From assembly GCF_000473065.1 (NCBI RefSeq), contig NZ_AXAZ01000002.1, positions 302,588 to 366,587 of the forward strand: a stretch of 64,000 nt of DNA, read 5' to 3'. A program made the position numbers and the translations under genes. How positions within the stretch are numbered: position 1 is the stretch's first letter; each line of letters starts with the position of its first letter. The stretch comes from Bradyrhizobium sp. WSM1743 (GTDB taxonomy: Bacteria > Pseudomonadota > Alphaproteobacteria > Rhizobiales > Xanthobacteraceae). The notes beneath the pieces are model-generated. The model had not been told where the DNA came from, did not search any database, and saw only the letters and a list, made by a program, of their open reading frames with translations. Below are positions 17,254 through 25,767 of this stretch, piece by piece.

Positions 17254-17516
17254 GTCATCCTCGGTCGAAATGCCAGTCCGCCTGTGCCGATCACGTGTCA
17301 GATTGGAATCATTGCATTAAGAAATCGCAGCCGCCTTACGTTCCCTCTGTGGCGAGATTCGGCATGTTCCCGCGACAAATCACTCATATACGACGGCTGC
17401 CACAGGCGGAAGGCGGCCTCCGGTCGAAGCTGGCGTGAAGCTGGCCACGATCGCTGCGGCAGAATGTCCGGTTAGCCGCCCCGGGGGGCGTGACGGCGAC
17501 GCCCACCGGCGCGCAA

Positions 17517-18953
17517 CTAGACGCCCAGCGCCTTGCGGTTGAACGTGCGGAGGAATCGCAGCGACAAGGTTCGCACGTTCGCAACATTCAGCAGCCAGGC
17601 CGCAACCGCATAAGCAAAGCCGCCGGCAAGGCTGACGATCACGAGCGACACGAGGCCGGTGCCGCCCGCTTGCGAGCGCGCAACCAGAATCGCGGCCGCC
17701 ATCACCGCTGCGGAGAAGGCAATGCCGGCAAGGCGATTGAGCTCGAACGGGACCGGGTGAGCCCGATGCATCAGGACGACGGCAACGAGGAAGCCGATCG
17801 CCTCGGTCGCCAGCGTCGCCAGCGCCGCGCCGTAAAGGCCGTAACCGCCGATCAGCGCGAACATCAGGATCACGCTGATCACCAGCGTGAGAAAGGATTG
17901 CGCCGCCAGCATGAACGGTCGCTCGGCGAGCTGGAAGCTGATCTGCACGTAGAACTGATTGGCGATACCGAAAAGCCGCGCGAGCACCAGCGTCGGCAGC
18001 AGCGCCGAGACGCCGGCGCGGAAGTCGATGCCGACGAGCGTGCCGGCGACCTGGTCCGCCGCAAGCGCGAGCCAGACCGCAACGGGTGCCACGACGACCA
18101 GCAGGAGCTCGAGACTTTCGGTCAGCCGCTCGCGCGTCGTCTCGTTGCTGTTCTCGGACAATGACCGGAACACCAGCGGCACGGTCGCCGCGGCGACGCT
18201 TGATGCAATCATCACCATGAACTGGCGCGGCAGATCGGCGGCAACGCCGAAGATGCCGGCAGCGTCCTTGCCAAGCAAATAGGCGACAATGAGCCGGTCG
18301 CAGGCCGAATAGACCGCAACCGACAATCCTGCCAAGGTCAGCGGCAGGCCGTAGCGCGCCAGCTGCATGAACTGGCTGCGCTGGAAGCGCGCGATCCTGG
18401 TGCGGTCGCCTGCGAGGTTCAGGATGATGCCGGCGAGCGATCCCAGACCAAACGCGGCCAGCAGCCCCAATCCACCCCAGCCGAACCAGATGCCGAGCAG
18501 ACCGAAGCCGACGCTGGAGACGCTGCGCACGATCGAGATCGCCGCGAACCGATAGGGCCGCAATTTGGCGCGCTCGAACTCCTGGCCGACATCGACCCCG
18601 TTGGCCATGATCGCGACGAACATGCTGGCGAGCAGCAGCTCGACACTGATGTCGCTGCGGAACAGGAAGACCAGCGGTGTGGTGGCGCAAAGCACCGCGA
18701 CCGTGAGGGCAAAGGCGACCATCGCCGTGCCGCGAAAATCGACCTCCGCCGACATCGCCTGATAGCGCGACACCGACAGCTTGATCCAGGCGAAGAAGAT
18801 CGCGCCCAGAATGCCCGCAAGGCTGATGCCGACGACATAGATGCCGTACTCAGCCGGGCTCAGGAGCCGCGTATAGGCCGTGACAGCGAAGAAGCCCACC
18901 GCCGCAGGCAGGATATAGGCGACCAGATAGATCGAGAAATGGCGGTTCAGCAT
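17517..18953 (-). CDS. Polysaccharide flippase (Wzx/MATE-like, oligosaccharide exporter)
   Basis: 478 residues, nearly all hydrophobic, with 12 to 14 predicted membrane helices. It begins MLNRHFSIYLVAYILPAAVG, followed by FFAVTAYTRLLSPAEYGIYV, a classic opening of the polysaccharide biosynthesis (Wzx/MVF) superfamily, where the TRLLSPAEYG loop is typical. Such proteins flip lipid-linked glycans to the periplasmic face. It stands divergent to the GH10 gene at 19258; a DUF6492 glycosyltransferase-like gene lies nearby. The neighbourhood suggests an exopolysaccharide or surface glycan function, but no polymerase or priming transferase is in the window. Confidence 0.87.
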   Translation of the reverse strand: MLNRHFSIYLVAYILPAAVGFFAVTAYTRLLSPAEYGIYVVGISLAGILGAIFFAWIKLSVSRYQAMSAEVDFRGTAMVAFALTVAVLCATTPLVFLFRSDISVELLLASMFVAIMANGVDVGQEFERAKLRPYRFAAISIVRSVSSVGFGLLGIWFGWGGLGLLAAFGLGSLAGIILNLAGDRTRIARFQRSQFMQLARYGLPLTLAGLSVAVYSACDRLIVAYLLGKDAAGIFGVAADLPRQFMVMIASSVAAATVPLVFRSLSENSNETTRERLTESLELLLVVVAPVAVWLALAADQVAGTLVGIDFRAGVSALLPTLVLARLFGIANQFYVQISFQLAERPFMLAAQSFLTLVISVILMFALIGGYGLYGAALATLATEAIGFLVAVVLMHRAHPVPFELNRLAGIAFSAAVMAAAILVARSQAGGTGLVSLVIVSLAGGFAYAVAAWLLNVANVRTLSLRFLRTFNRKALGV

Positions 18954-19257
18954 GCGAGCACGGGACCGGCAGCGGTCTTGCGATTATGACGGCCGTTAAT
19001 CAATGGGACCTTGGCGAACGAACTGCGCCGCAGCATCGCTCAAGAGTGTCACATAAGTCTGCAGATCGGGCGACGAATGCGGCTGTGAAGCCGCTTTCGC
19101 GCGTTAGCGTTAAATTTGCCCTTCCCTAGGCGGCAAGACCTGATCATGGAACGAAACCATGACTTGCGGACGGCAGAGGTTAACCCAACAAGGCAAAACC
19201 CCGGCGTCGCAAGGCGCCGCTTGGTACGGTGCCGCGTTGGCTCGATTGAGGACTGCC
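18954..19257. other. Divergent intergenic region between flippase and xylanase genes
   Basis: About 304 bases with no supported gene. It must contain promoters for both flanking genes. The AT-richer segment GCGTTAGCGTTAAATTTGCC near 19100 could lie in a promoter, but no consensus is claimed. Confidence 0.4.
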
Positions 19258-20325
19258 GTGACCAGGCTCGACAGACGCGAATTTCTCCTCGGCAGCGCCG
19301 CAGCGCTCGCGGCGGGCGCTTCTGCGTCCGCGGTGCCGGCGTCGAAACGCGCCCAGCGCCGTCCCGGCTTTGGCGCTGCGGCCACGCTCTGGGACCTGCA
19401 AGCCGACCCGCGGCTCGGCGAGGCCATCAGCACCTATTGCACGCAGGTGGTGCCGGTGCTCGAGCTGAAATGGCCGATGCTGCGGCCGGACGCCCATACG
19501 TTCGCATTCGAGCGCGCCGACGCGATCCTGGATTTCGCGCAAGACAACGATCTGACGATGCGTGGCCACGCGCTCGCCTGGTATCATGACATTCCGGACT
19601 GGACCAAGCAGATCAAGAGCACCCGCGGCGTCGAGCGCGCCTATCTCGACCACATCGGCACCGTCGTCTCCTACTACAAGGACAAACTGACGTCGTGGGA
19701 TGTCGTCAACGAGCCGATTCCGGATAACCCGCGCAGCCCGAAAGACCGGCGCGACACGTTCTGGACGCAGCATCTCGGCGACCGCTGGATTCCGTTGGCC
19801 TTCCGCGCCGCGGCTGCGGCCGATCCCTTCGTCAAGCTCGCGATCAACGAATATGACATCGAGTCGGCGAAAGATTCATTCATCGCCAAGCGAGCGGCCT
19901 ATCGCAACCTCATCATGGATCTGCTCGACCAGGGCGTGCCGCTCCACGCCGTCGGGCTGCAATCGCATCTGCACGCCGAGCTCGAGATCGATACGCACGG
20001 ACTCGCCGAATTCGTGACCGAGCTGCGTTCCTGGGGACTCGAGGTGCTCGTCACCGAGCTCGACGTCGACGACCAGAAGCTGACGGGCAATCCGGCAGAG
20101 CGCGACGCCATCGTTGCCAAGCGCGTCGACGATCTGCTGACGGCCGTTTCAACCAGCGGCCCGGTGCGCTCGATCCTGACCTGGGGCCTTTCGGATCGCT
20201 ACAGCTGGATCAACGGCACCTTTGCCCGCGCGGACAAGCAGCCGAACCGCCCCCTGCCGCTCGACGGCGAGTTCAAGCCGAAGCCGTTCATGGACGTCAT
20301 CAGCAAGTTCACGAAGGACGCTTGA
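19258..20325 (+). CDS. GH10 endo-1,4-beta-xylanase with Tat-type signal
   Basis: 355 residues. The N-terminus has a twin-arginine-like signal (RLDRREFLLGSAAALAAGAS). The GH10 barrel shows WPMLRPDAHTFAFERAD, RGHALAWYHDIPDW, acid/base Glu152 in SWDVVNEP, NEYDIES, GLQSHLH, and nucleophile Glu267 in VLVTELDVDD, all in family order. It should hydrolyse xylan or related beta-1,4-glycans outside the cytoplasm. The GTG at 19258, with GAGG seven bases upstream, is preferred to an ATG-initiated longer frame from 19159, because the Tat motif then lies at the usual place. Next to a flippase, it may trim a self-made polysaccharide rather than digest plant xylan; that is inference. Confidence 0.9.
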   Translation: MTRLDRREFLLGSAAALAAGASASAVPASKRAQRRPGFGAAATLWDLQADPRLGEAISTYCTQVVPVLELKWPMLRPDAHTFAFERADAILDFAQDNDLTMRGHALAWYHDIPDWTKQIKSTRGVERAYLDHIGTVVSYYKDKLTSWDVVNEPIPDNPRSPKDRRDTFWTQHLGDRWIPLAFRAAAAADPFVKLAINEYDIESAKDSFIAKRAAYRNLIMDLLDQGVPLHAVGLQSHLHAELEIDTHGLAEFVTELRSWGLEVLVTELDVDDQKLTGNPAERDAIVAKRVDDLLTAVSTSGPVRSILTWGLSDRYSWINGTFARADKQPNRPLPLDGEFKPKPFMDVISKFTKDA

Positions 20326-20328
20326 AGA

Positions 20329-21276
20329 CTAGCGTGTCTTGGGCGCCTCGAACGCCGCCGCATCTCCGGTGTGATCGGGAGCCAGGCTCGGGCTGCGACG
20401 ATCGCGTGAGGAGAGACGGAACACGTCGCGGATGTCGTCGATCGAGGTCGACGAATAGGACTGGATGCAAAGCGCGACCTGCTCGGGCGAGGCCGTGCGC
20501 ATCATCGCTTCAATGGCGGGGCGGTCGAGGGGGGTGTCGTCCCAGTGCGAGACCGCGATGCTGTCTTCGGTGATCCGATGTCTCGCCAGATGTTCCGGCG
20601 AGGTCGCGACGAAGTTTCCGTAAAGCAGATATTCGGAGAATTTTTTCTTCCGGCACAGTGCCAGAGCCCAGCTCAAGCCGGTCGCCGACCTAATGGCGTC
20701 TGTCATCGCACGGGCTGTGTCCTTGTCCCAGACCAGCGCGTTGCCGACATAATCGTCCGCCGGGAACGAGCGCTCCTTGCTACCCAGAAGCTGATCGACG
20801 GTGCGGAGCCAGAGGCCATGCAGCGGGTGGTCGGCGCCGATCGCCTTGCGCGTGACGAACAGCGGCGTCTTCTCGGCGCCGGCATATTGGCCGACGTCGA
20901 ATTCGCGGAAGAACAGATTGTCCGAATCCAGGATGCAGACGCGCTGCTCCGGCGTGTTGAGGACGCCGGCGATCTTCAGGATCTGCTGGATGTGCCAGCC
21001 GTGCACCGGTGACGACAGCAGCGACAGCCAGACGCGCCGGTTACCGAACTGGAGGGCCGGCGGCAGCGCAAACAACCATCTCGGCAAATAGCGCGAGGCC
21101 GGGACGATGACCCTCTTGTCGGAGGCGAACCGCGCGAACAGCGGCACGTCCTCATCGTTAACGAGAACATAATGCCGCGTGTAGCCCGTCAGCCAGGCAT
21201 CGATGCTCTCGCTGAGCAGCGAAAAGCGTTCGATGTCCTTGGCGTAGCTGGCAGTCAGCAGGGCAACGGAATGCAT
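20329..21276 (-). CDS. DUF6492-like glycosyltransferase-type protein
   Basis: 315 residues from ATG 21276. It begins MHSVALLTASYAKDIERFSL and has VCILDSDNLFFREF, a DxD-like motif of nucleotide-sugar transferases, followed by FPADDYVGNALVWDKDTA. This matches the DUF6492 group of GT-A-like proteins found in polysaccharide loci. It ends four bases from the end of the xylanase gene, converging on it. A GTG at 21306 is an alternative start. The donor and acceptor are unknown; the assignment rests on fold-type motifs rather than on a close homologue. Confidence 0.65.
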   Translation of the reverse strand: MHSVALLTASYAKDIERFSLLSESIDAWLTGYTRHYVLVNDEDVPLFARFASDKRVIVPASRYLPRWLFALPPALQFGNRRVWLSLLSSPVHGWHIQQILKIAGVLNTPEQRVCILDSDNLFFREFDVGQYAGAEKTPLFVTRKAIGADHPLHGLWLRTVDQLLGSKERSFPADDYVGNALVWDKDTARAMTDAIRSATGLSWALALCRKKKFSEYLLYGNFVATSPEHLARHRITEDSIAVSHWDDTPLDRPAIEAMMRTASPEQVALCIQSYSSTSIDDIRDVFRLSSRDRRSPSLAPDHTGDAAAFEAPKTR

Positions 21277-21370
21277 GGGCGCGCTCGAATGGCGATCAGG
21301 CGGCACTCATAGCCGCAATGGCGGACGTTGGAAACTTGCTATCCCAATCAAGGTAAAATGAAACGAAGTA

Positions 21371-22165
21371 TTAACCATCCGACGGCAGCCCCTGCTCGAT
21401 CCGGCGAAAGCGCAGCGGTGCCAGGGCTGAGGCGCGCTGCCACCAGTCGGCGACGCGGTCGTCGAGCGCGGTCACGCCGCGGCCGAGACCGGGGAAGATC
21501 CGGATCTGCTGCACCGCCTCGGCCTCGAACCCCCTGCCCTTGCGCGTGATCTTGATCGCCGCGCCCTCGCGGTCCCGCTGGGTCAGCGGCACCAGCAGGC
21601 GGCCGCGCGGACGGAGCGCCTCTAGCCAGAGCGGGTGCGGCTGCGAGAAGCCGGCATGCACGATGATCACGTCGGCGGGTTCGCCGACGTCCCTGCATCC
21701 GTCGCCGTCGACGACCCTGACGTTACCATAGCCGTGCAAGCAGCTCGCCGCTCGGGCCGCAAGCCGCTCGTCGCATTCGATCGCATGGACGCTGCCCTTT
21801 GGGCCAACCATCTTCGACAGCACCGCGGAGAAGTAACCCAGTCCGCAGCCGATCTGCACGACGCGGTCCTTCTCCCTGATGTCGAGCAGGTCGATGAAAT
21901 GCGCCCACAGGCTCGGCAGGCCGGTGTCGAGCTTGCGGCGTGCGTCAATCGCGACCAGCACATTGTCGTAGAGATGAACGGGATCTGCGTTGCGCGTCAG
22001 GCGATAGCTGCGCGCCGTCTCGCTCTTGATGCGCCAGGGTCCCCTTGGCAGAAAATCCTCGCGCGGAACCGTGGCAAGCGCGTCGAGCAGGCGTTTTGAG
22101 ACAATCCGCTCGCGCCTGGCAATCAACTCCACATAGCGCGCACGCGCGGCGGCAAGATCGCTCAT
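21371..22165 (-). CDS. Protein-L-isoaspartate O-methyltransferase-like protein
   Basis: 264 residues with the PCMT order: an N-terminal helix region ending in ATVPREDFLPRGPW, then VVQIGCGLGYFSAVLSKMVG (SAM motif I), VHAIECDERLAARA, NVRVVDGDGC, ADVIIVHAGFSQ, and LRPRGRLLVPL. Canonical PCMT repairs isoaspartyl residues and carries a (T/S)xSxPxxxA region; here the segment NADPVHLYDNVLVAIDARRK replaces the usual GQTIS loop, so it may be a paralogue with another substrate. It lies one base from the large cyclase gene (22167-25631) on the same strand and so is probably co-transcribed with it. Confidence 0.75.
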   Translation of the reverse strand: MSDLAAARARYVELIARRERIVSKRLLDALATVPREDFLPRGPWRIKSETARSYRLTRNADPVHLYDNVLVAIDARRKLDTGLPSLWAHFIDLLDIREKDRVVQIGCGLGYFSAVLSKMVGPKGSVHAIECDERLAARAASCLHGYGNVRVVDGDGCRDVGEPADVIIVHAGFSQPHPLWLEALRPRGRLLVPLTQRDREGAAIKITRKGRGFEAEAVQQIRIFPGLGRGVTALDDRVADWWQRASALAPLRFRRIEQGLPSDG

Positions 22166-22166
22166 G

Positions 22167-25100
22167 TCACAGATCGGCCTGCTCGCGAACGGACGCGTTC
22201 GTACCGAGCTCGTTGACGAGCTGCATCGCCTGTTTCAGGTCCGGGGTGTAAAAACCCTCGCTGAATTTGTTCACGATCGGCATGAGCAGGAGACTTGCGT
22301 GCTCGCGCTTGCCGCCTTCATGCGACAGGCGCGCGAGGCTGACGGCGGTGCGAAGCTCCCAGGACAGCGCACCCTGCTTGCGTGCGATCTCCAGCGACAG
22401 GCCGAACAGGTCCTCGGCTTCCTGTACCGAGGCCGGGTCGCCATCCGACAGCGTGATCTCGCCTTGCAGGCGATAGACCTCGGCGAGATAAGAGTGATCG
22501 CCGGTCCGCCTTGCCGTCGCAAGCGCACCGTCGAGCGCGCGCAAGGCGGCGTCGCGCATCCCGAGCTTGGCGTAGGTTTCCGCGAGCAGGCAGCGGAACC
22601 AGCAGCCGGCGAGCCAGGAATCCATCGCCTCGTACTCGTCGAGGCCGAAGCGCATCTGGCTGAGACCTTCGTCGGCTTCGCCGAGCTGGGCCAGCGCCCA
22701 GCCGCGCAGGATCGCCGCCTGCTGCTTCCAATGCAGGAAATTGTGCTCGGTGGCGATGATCATGGCGCGGTTGGCATGATCGCGCGTGCCCTCGACGTCG
22801 CGCAAATGCTGACAGAGATATGCCCCGAACACGAGCGCGAACGCGAGGGTGAAGGGGTGACGGATCTTCTCCGCATTCGCGATCGCCTGCTCGCTGTGCT
22901 GGCGCGCCGCGTCGGGCCGACCGAGGAACCACAGCAGGTAGCCGAGATAGGACAGCGAGACGACGCCGGGGTCGATGCCGTGGCGCTCCATCAGGTCGGA
23001 GTGCAGATCGGGGCTGTAGAGGTTGATGCAGCGATGCAAATGATGCTGGGCGGCGCCGAACCGGCCGCGATACAGCATGGTCATCGCAATCGCGCGGTGC
23101 GCCTCGATCAGATAGCCGGTCTGCTGCGCCGGCTGCGTCCGCTCGTTCAGCCGCTCGCGCTTGGCGAACTTCAGCAGCTCGACGCTGAGATCGTGCGCAC
23201 GCGTGAGATCGGCGCGGATGAAATGGCATACCCAGAGCCCGCGAGTCGCAGCGAAGACCTTTTCGTCGTCATCGAGCTGATGGCCGAGTTCCAGCGCGCG
23301 AATGTAGTTCTGCTCGACCTCCTGCACGGCATAGCCCTTGGCGGCGATCAGCGCATTGCCCAGCGCGATGCGCAACTCGAGCTCCATCTCGTCCGCGCCC
23401 TGCATGCGGGCATTGGCCTGCACGACGCTGAGGCCGCGTCGCAGATGGCCGATCGCCTCCAGATTGGCGCCACTCTTGGCCGCCTGCTTGCCGGCCTTGA
23501 GCCAAAAGCTGGCGGCGCCCTCGCTCTGGCCGGATTCGGTCAGGTGATGGGCGAGCAGCTCCGGTTCGCGCTCGGTCTTCTCCGGATACATCTCGGCGAG
23601 CACCTGGACGATGCGGGAATGCAGCTTGCGCCGCTCGCTGTGCAACAGGCTCGCATGGGCGGCGTTCTGGATCATCACGTGCTTGAAGGAGTAGAGCGCG
23701 TCCGGAGGATGGCCGCGGCGCATGATCAGCCCCGCCTCCTCCAGATGATTGAGTGCCGCCTCGATCTGCGCGGCCGGCGTATTGGCGACGGCGTGCAGTG
23801 TCTCGTAGGAGAACTCGCGGCCGATCGTGGCGCCGATCTGCGCGATCCGCTTGAACGGCCCCATCCGGTCGAGCCGCGCCATCAGCGAATCGGTCAGGGT
23901 TGCCGGGATTGCGAGCTGCCGCCAGGGTCCCGACAGCACATAGCGCCCGTGCCGCTCGGTCAGGAGGTTGGATTCGAGGACCGTCTTGGTCAGTTCTTCC
24001 AGGAACAGCGGCACGCCATCGGTCTTGACGATGATCTCCTCGACGACCTCCTTGGGCAGCTCGCGTCCCGCCACACGCTCGACCAGCGTCGTGCGGAGCT
24101 GCCGGCTCAGGCGGTTCAGGACCAGGGTGGTGATGTGCGAATGCGCATTCCAGCTCGGCTGGAATTCCGAGCGCGCGGTCATGATGACCAGGATCGGCCG
24201 GTTCTGCACCCGGTCGACCAGGAGATCGATCACCTCGCGGGACGTCGGGTCGATCCAGTGCAAATCCTCGAACGCGATCACCAGCGGCATCTCGCGCGCA
24301 AGGCCGAGGAAATGGTTCACCAGCGCCGCGACGGTCGCATCCTTCTGCTGCTGCGGCGACAGTTCGAGCGGTGGATAGCGGTCTCCGGTCGGTATCGACA
24401 GCAGCGCGGCAAACAGCGGCGTGACCTGCTCGATATCGCCATGCGCGGCGGCGATCGCGGTCTCGAGGCTCGCCAGCGACAGGGCGGACGAATCCTCGCG
24501 ATCGAGGCCGAGGGAGAATTTGAGCTGCTCGACGAACGGATGGAACGCTGTGGAGGTGTAGTAAGGCGAGCACTGGAGCGAGACTTGTCCATGGCGGTCG
24601 CCCGATATCCGCTCGAAGATTTCCTGGATGATGCGCGACTTGCCGATGCCGGGCTCGCCGAACTTGACCACGACCTGGCCGTCGCCGTCCTTGGCCTGCT
24701 GCCAGCGTCCCATCAACAGCGCGATCTCCTCCTCGCGGTTGACGAGCGGCGTCAGCCGCGTGCCCATGGCGGCAGCGAAGCGGGTCTCCACCCGCGAGGC
24801 CCGCACCACGTGCCAGGCCTGTGCTTTCTCGGAGATCCCCTTCAAGTCATGGACGCCGAGATTGCGGTAGTCGAACTTCCCCTTCAGCAGCGACTGCGTC
24901 GAAGCGGAGATCACCACGCCGTTGGGCGGCGCCAGGGCTTGCAGACGCGCCGCGAGATTGACGGTTTCTCCGACCGCGGAGTCGCGTTCTTCGGTGCCTT
25001 GCCCGACGAGGTCGCCGACGACGACGAGGCCGGTCGCGATCCCGATGCGGACGGCGGGTGAATGGCTGAGCGCGCCCCGCGGCTCGACCGCGCGCGCCGT

Positions 25101-25631
25101 CGACAGCACCCGCACGATCTCGAGCCCGGCGCGCACCGCTCGCTCAGCATCGTCCTCATGTGCGGTCGGATAGCCGAAATAGACCAGGATACCGTCGCCG
25201 ACGAAACGGGCGGCAAAGCCCTCGTACTGCTTGACCACGCGGACGCAGGTTTCGCGAAACCCCGCGATCATGTCGCGGACGTCTTCCGGATCGAACTGCG
25301 CGGAAAGCGAGGTGGAATCCACCATGTCGCAGAACATGGTGGTGAGCTGGCGCCGTTCGGCACCGACCTCCGCCCGTGTTTGCGGACGCACCGCCGCGGT
25401 TGGCGCCTCCGCCGTTTCCGCTTGAAACAGCGCCGCCATCGCCCTCTGCAGCCGCTTGCGATCGCCGAGCGGCAATCCAAGCTCGACCAGGTCGGATTCG
25501 GTCAGGTCCCCCATGACATCGAGATCGAGACGGTGCTGCGCGAAAAGATCGGTGTAGTGCCCGAGGCCGATACCATCGAGCCAGCGCTTCAGCCCGCCTT
25601 CCGATCCCGTGCCCGACTCATTATCCAGCAT
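22167..25631 (-). CDS. SAM domain - class III cyclase - AAA ATPase - TPR signalling protein
   Basis: 1154 residues. A SAM domain (WLDGIGLGHYTDLFAQHRLD, about 14-75) leads to a cyclase domain (about 95-280) with FCDMVDSTSLSAQF, RFVGDGILVYFGYP and SAVGETVNLAARLQAL, so all catalytic residues are present. A predicted NTPase domain follows, with Walker A GEPGIGKSR (near 326) and a Walker B-like LVIAFEDLHWIDP. The C-terminal third is helical repeats of tetratricopeptide type. This SAM/CHD/AAA/TPR layout is common in Bradyrhizobium, and its ligand or client is usually unknown. The start lies 136 bases from the NRPS start on the other strand, so the two share a promoter region and may be co-regulated. 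Confidence 0.9.
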   Translation of the reverse strand: MLDNESGTGSEGGLKRWLDGIGLGHYTDLFAQHRLDLDVMGDLTESDLVELGLPLGDRKRLQRAMAALFQAETAEAPTAAVRPQTRAEVGAERRQLTTMFCDMVDSTSLSAQFDPEDVRDMIAGFRETCVRVVKQYEGFAARFVGDGILVYFGYPTAHEDDAERAVRAGLEIVRVLSTARAVEPRGALSHSPAVRIGIATGLVVVGDLVGQGTEERDSAVGETVNLAARLQALAPPNGVVISASTQSLLKGKFDYRNLGVHDLKGISEKAQAWHVVRASRVETRFAAAMGTRLTPLVNREEEIALLMGRWQQAKDGDGQVVVKFGEPGIGKSRIIQEIFERISGDRHGQVSLQCSPYYTSTAFHPFVEQLKFSLGLDREDSSALSLASLETAIAAAHGDIEQVTPLFAALLSIPTGDRYPPLELSPQQQKDATVAALVNHFLGLAREMPLVIAFEDLHWIDPTSREVIDLLVDRVQNRPILVIMTARSEFQPSWNAHSHITTLVLNRLSRQLRTTLVERVAGRELPKEVVEEIIVKTDGVPLFLEELTKTVLESNLLTERHGRYVLSGPWRQLAIPATLTDSLMARLDRMGPFKRIAQIGATIGREFSYETLHAVANTPAAQIEAALNHLEEAGLIMRRGHPPDALYSFKHVMIQNAAHASLLHSERRKLHSRIVQVLAEMYPEKTEREPELLAHHLTESGQSEGAASFWLKAGKQAAKSGANLEAIGHLRRGLSVVQANARMQGADEMELELRIALGNALIAAKGYAVQEVEQNYIRALELGHQLDDDEKVFAATRGLWVCHFIRADLTRAHDLSVELLKFAKRERLNERTQPAQQTGYLIEAHRAIAMTMLYRGRFGAAQHHLHRCINLYSPDLHSDLMERHGIDPGVVSLSYLGYLLWFLGRPDAARQHSEQAIANAEKIRHPFTLAFALVFGAYLCQHLRDVEGTRDHANRAMIIATEHNFLHWKQQAAILRGWALAQLGEADEGLSQMRFGLDEYEAMDSWLAGCWFRCLLAETYAKLGMRDAALRALDGALATARRTGDHSYLAEVYRLQGEITLSDGDPASVQEAEDLFGLSLEIARKQGALSWELRTAVSLARLSHEGGKREHASLLLMPIVNKFSEGFYTPDLKQAMQLVNELGTNASVREQADL

Positions 25632-25767
25632 GGTGATTCTGCCCGACCATCACTCCGTCGAAGGGCTTTAGGGCTCCTCAACCACAGATTTTGGGGCCCA
25701 AACTTCACCTCGGACTGGACGCGTTCCTTAACTTCTTGGAAGAATAGCTCAATCAGATCAAAAGGGA
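25632..25767. promoter_or_regulatory. Shared divergent promoter region of the cyclase-ATPase and NRPS genes
   Basis: A 136-base interval richer in A and T than its surroundings. Both genes must initiate here. No consensus -35/-10 could be named. The sequence next to the NRPS start (ATCAGATCAAAAGGGA) includes an AAGGGA-like ribosome site. Confidence 0.5.

Noticed and set aside
22164..25061. Open frame of 965 codons on the plus strand
   Set aside because: Antisense to the SAM-cyclase-ATPase-TPR gene, composition is that of a reverse-complement shadow in high-GC DNA, no domain.
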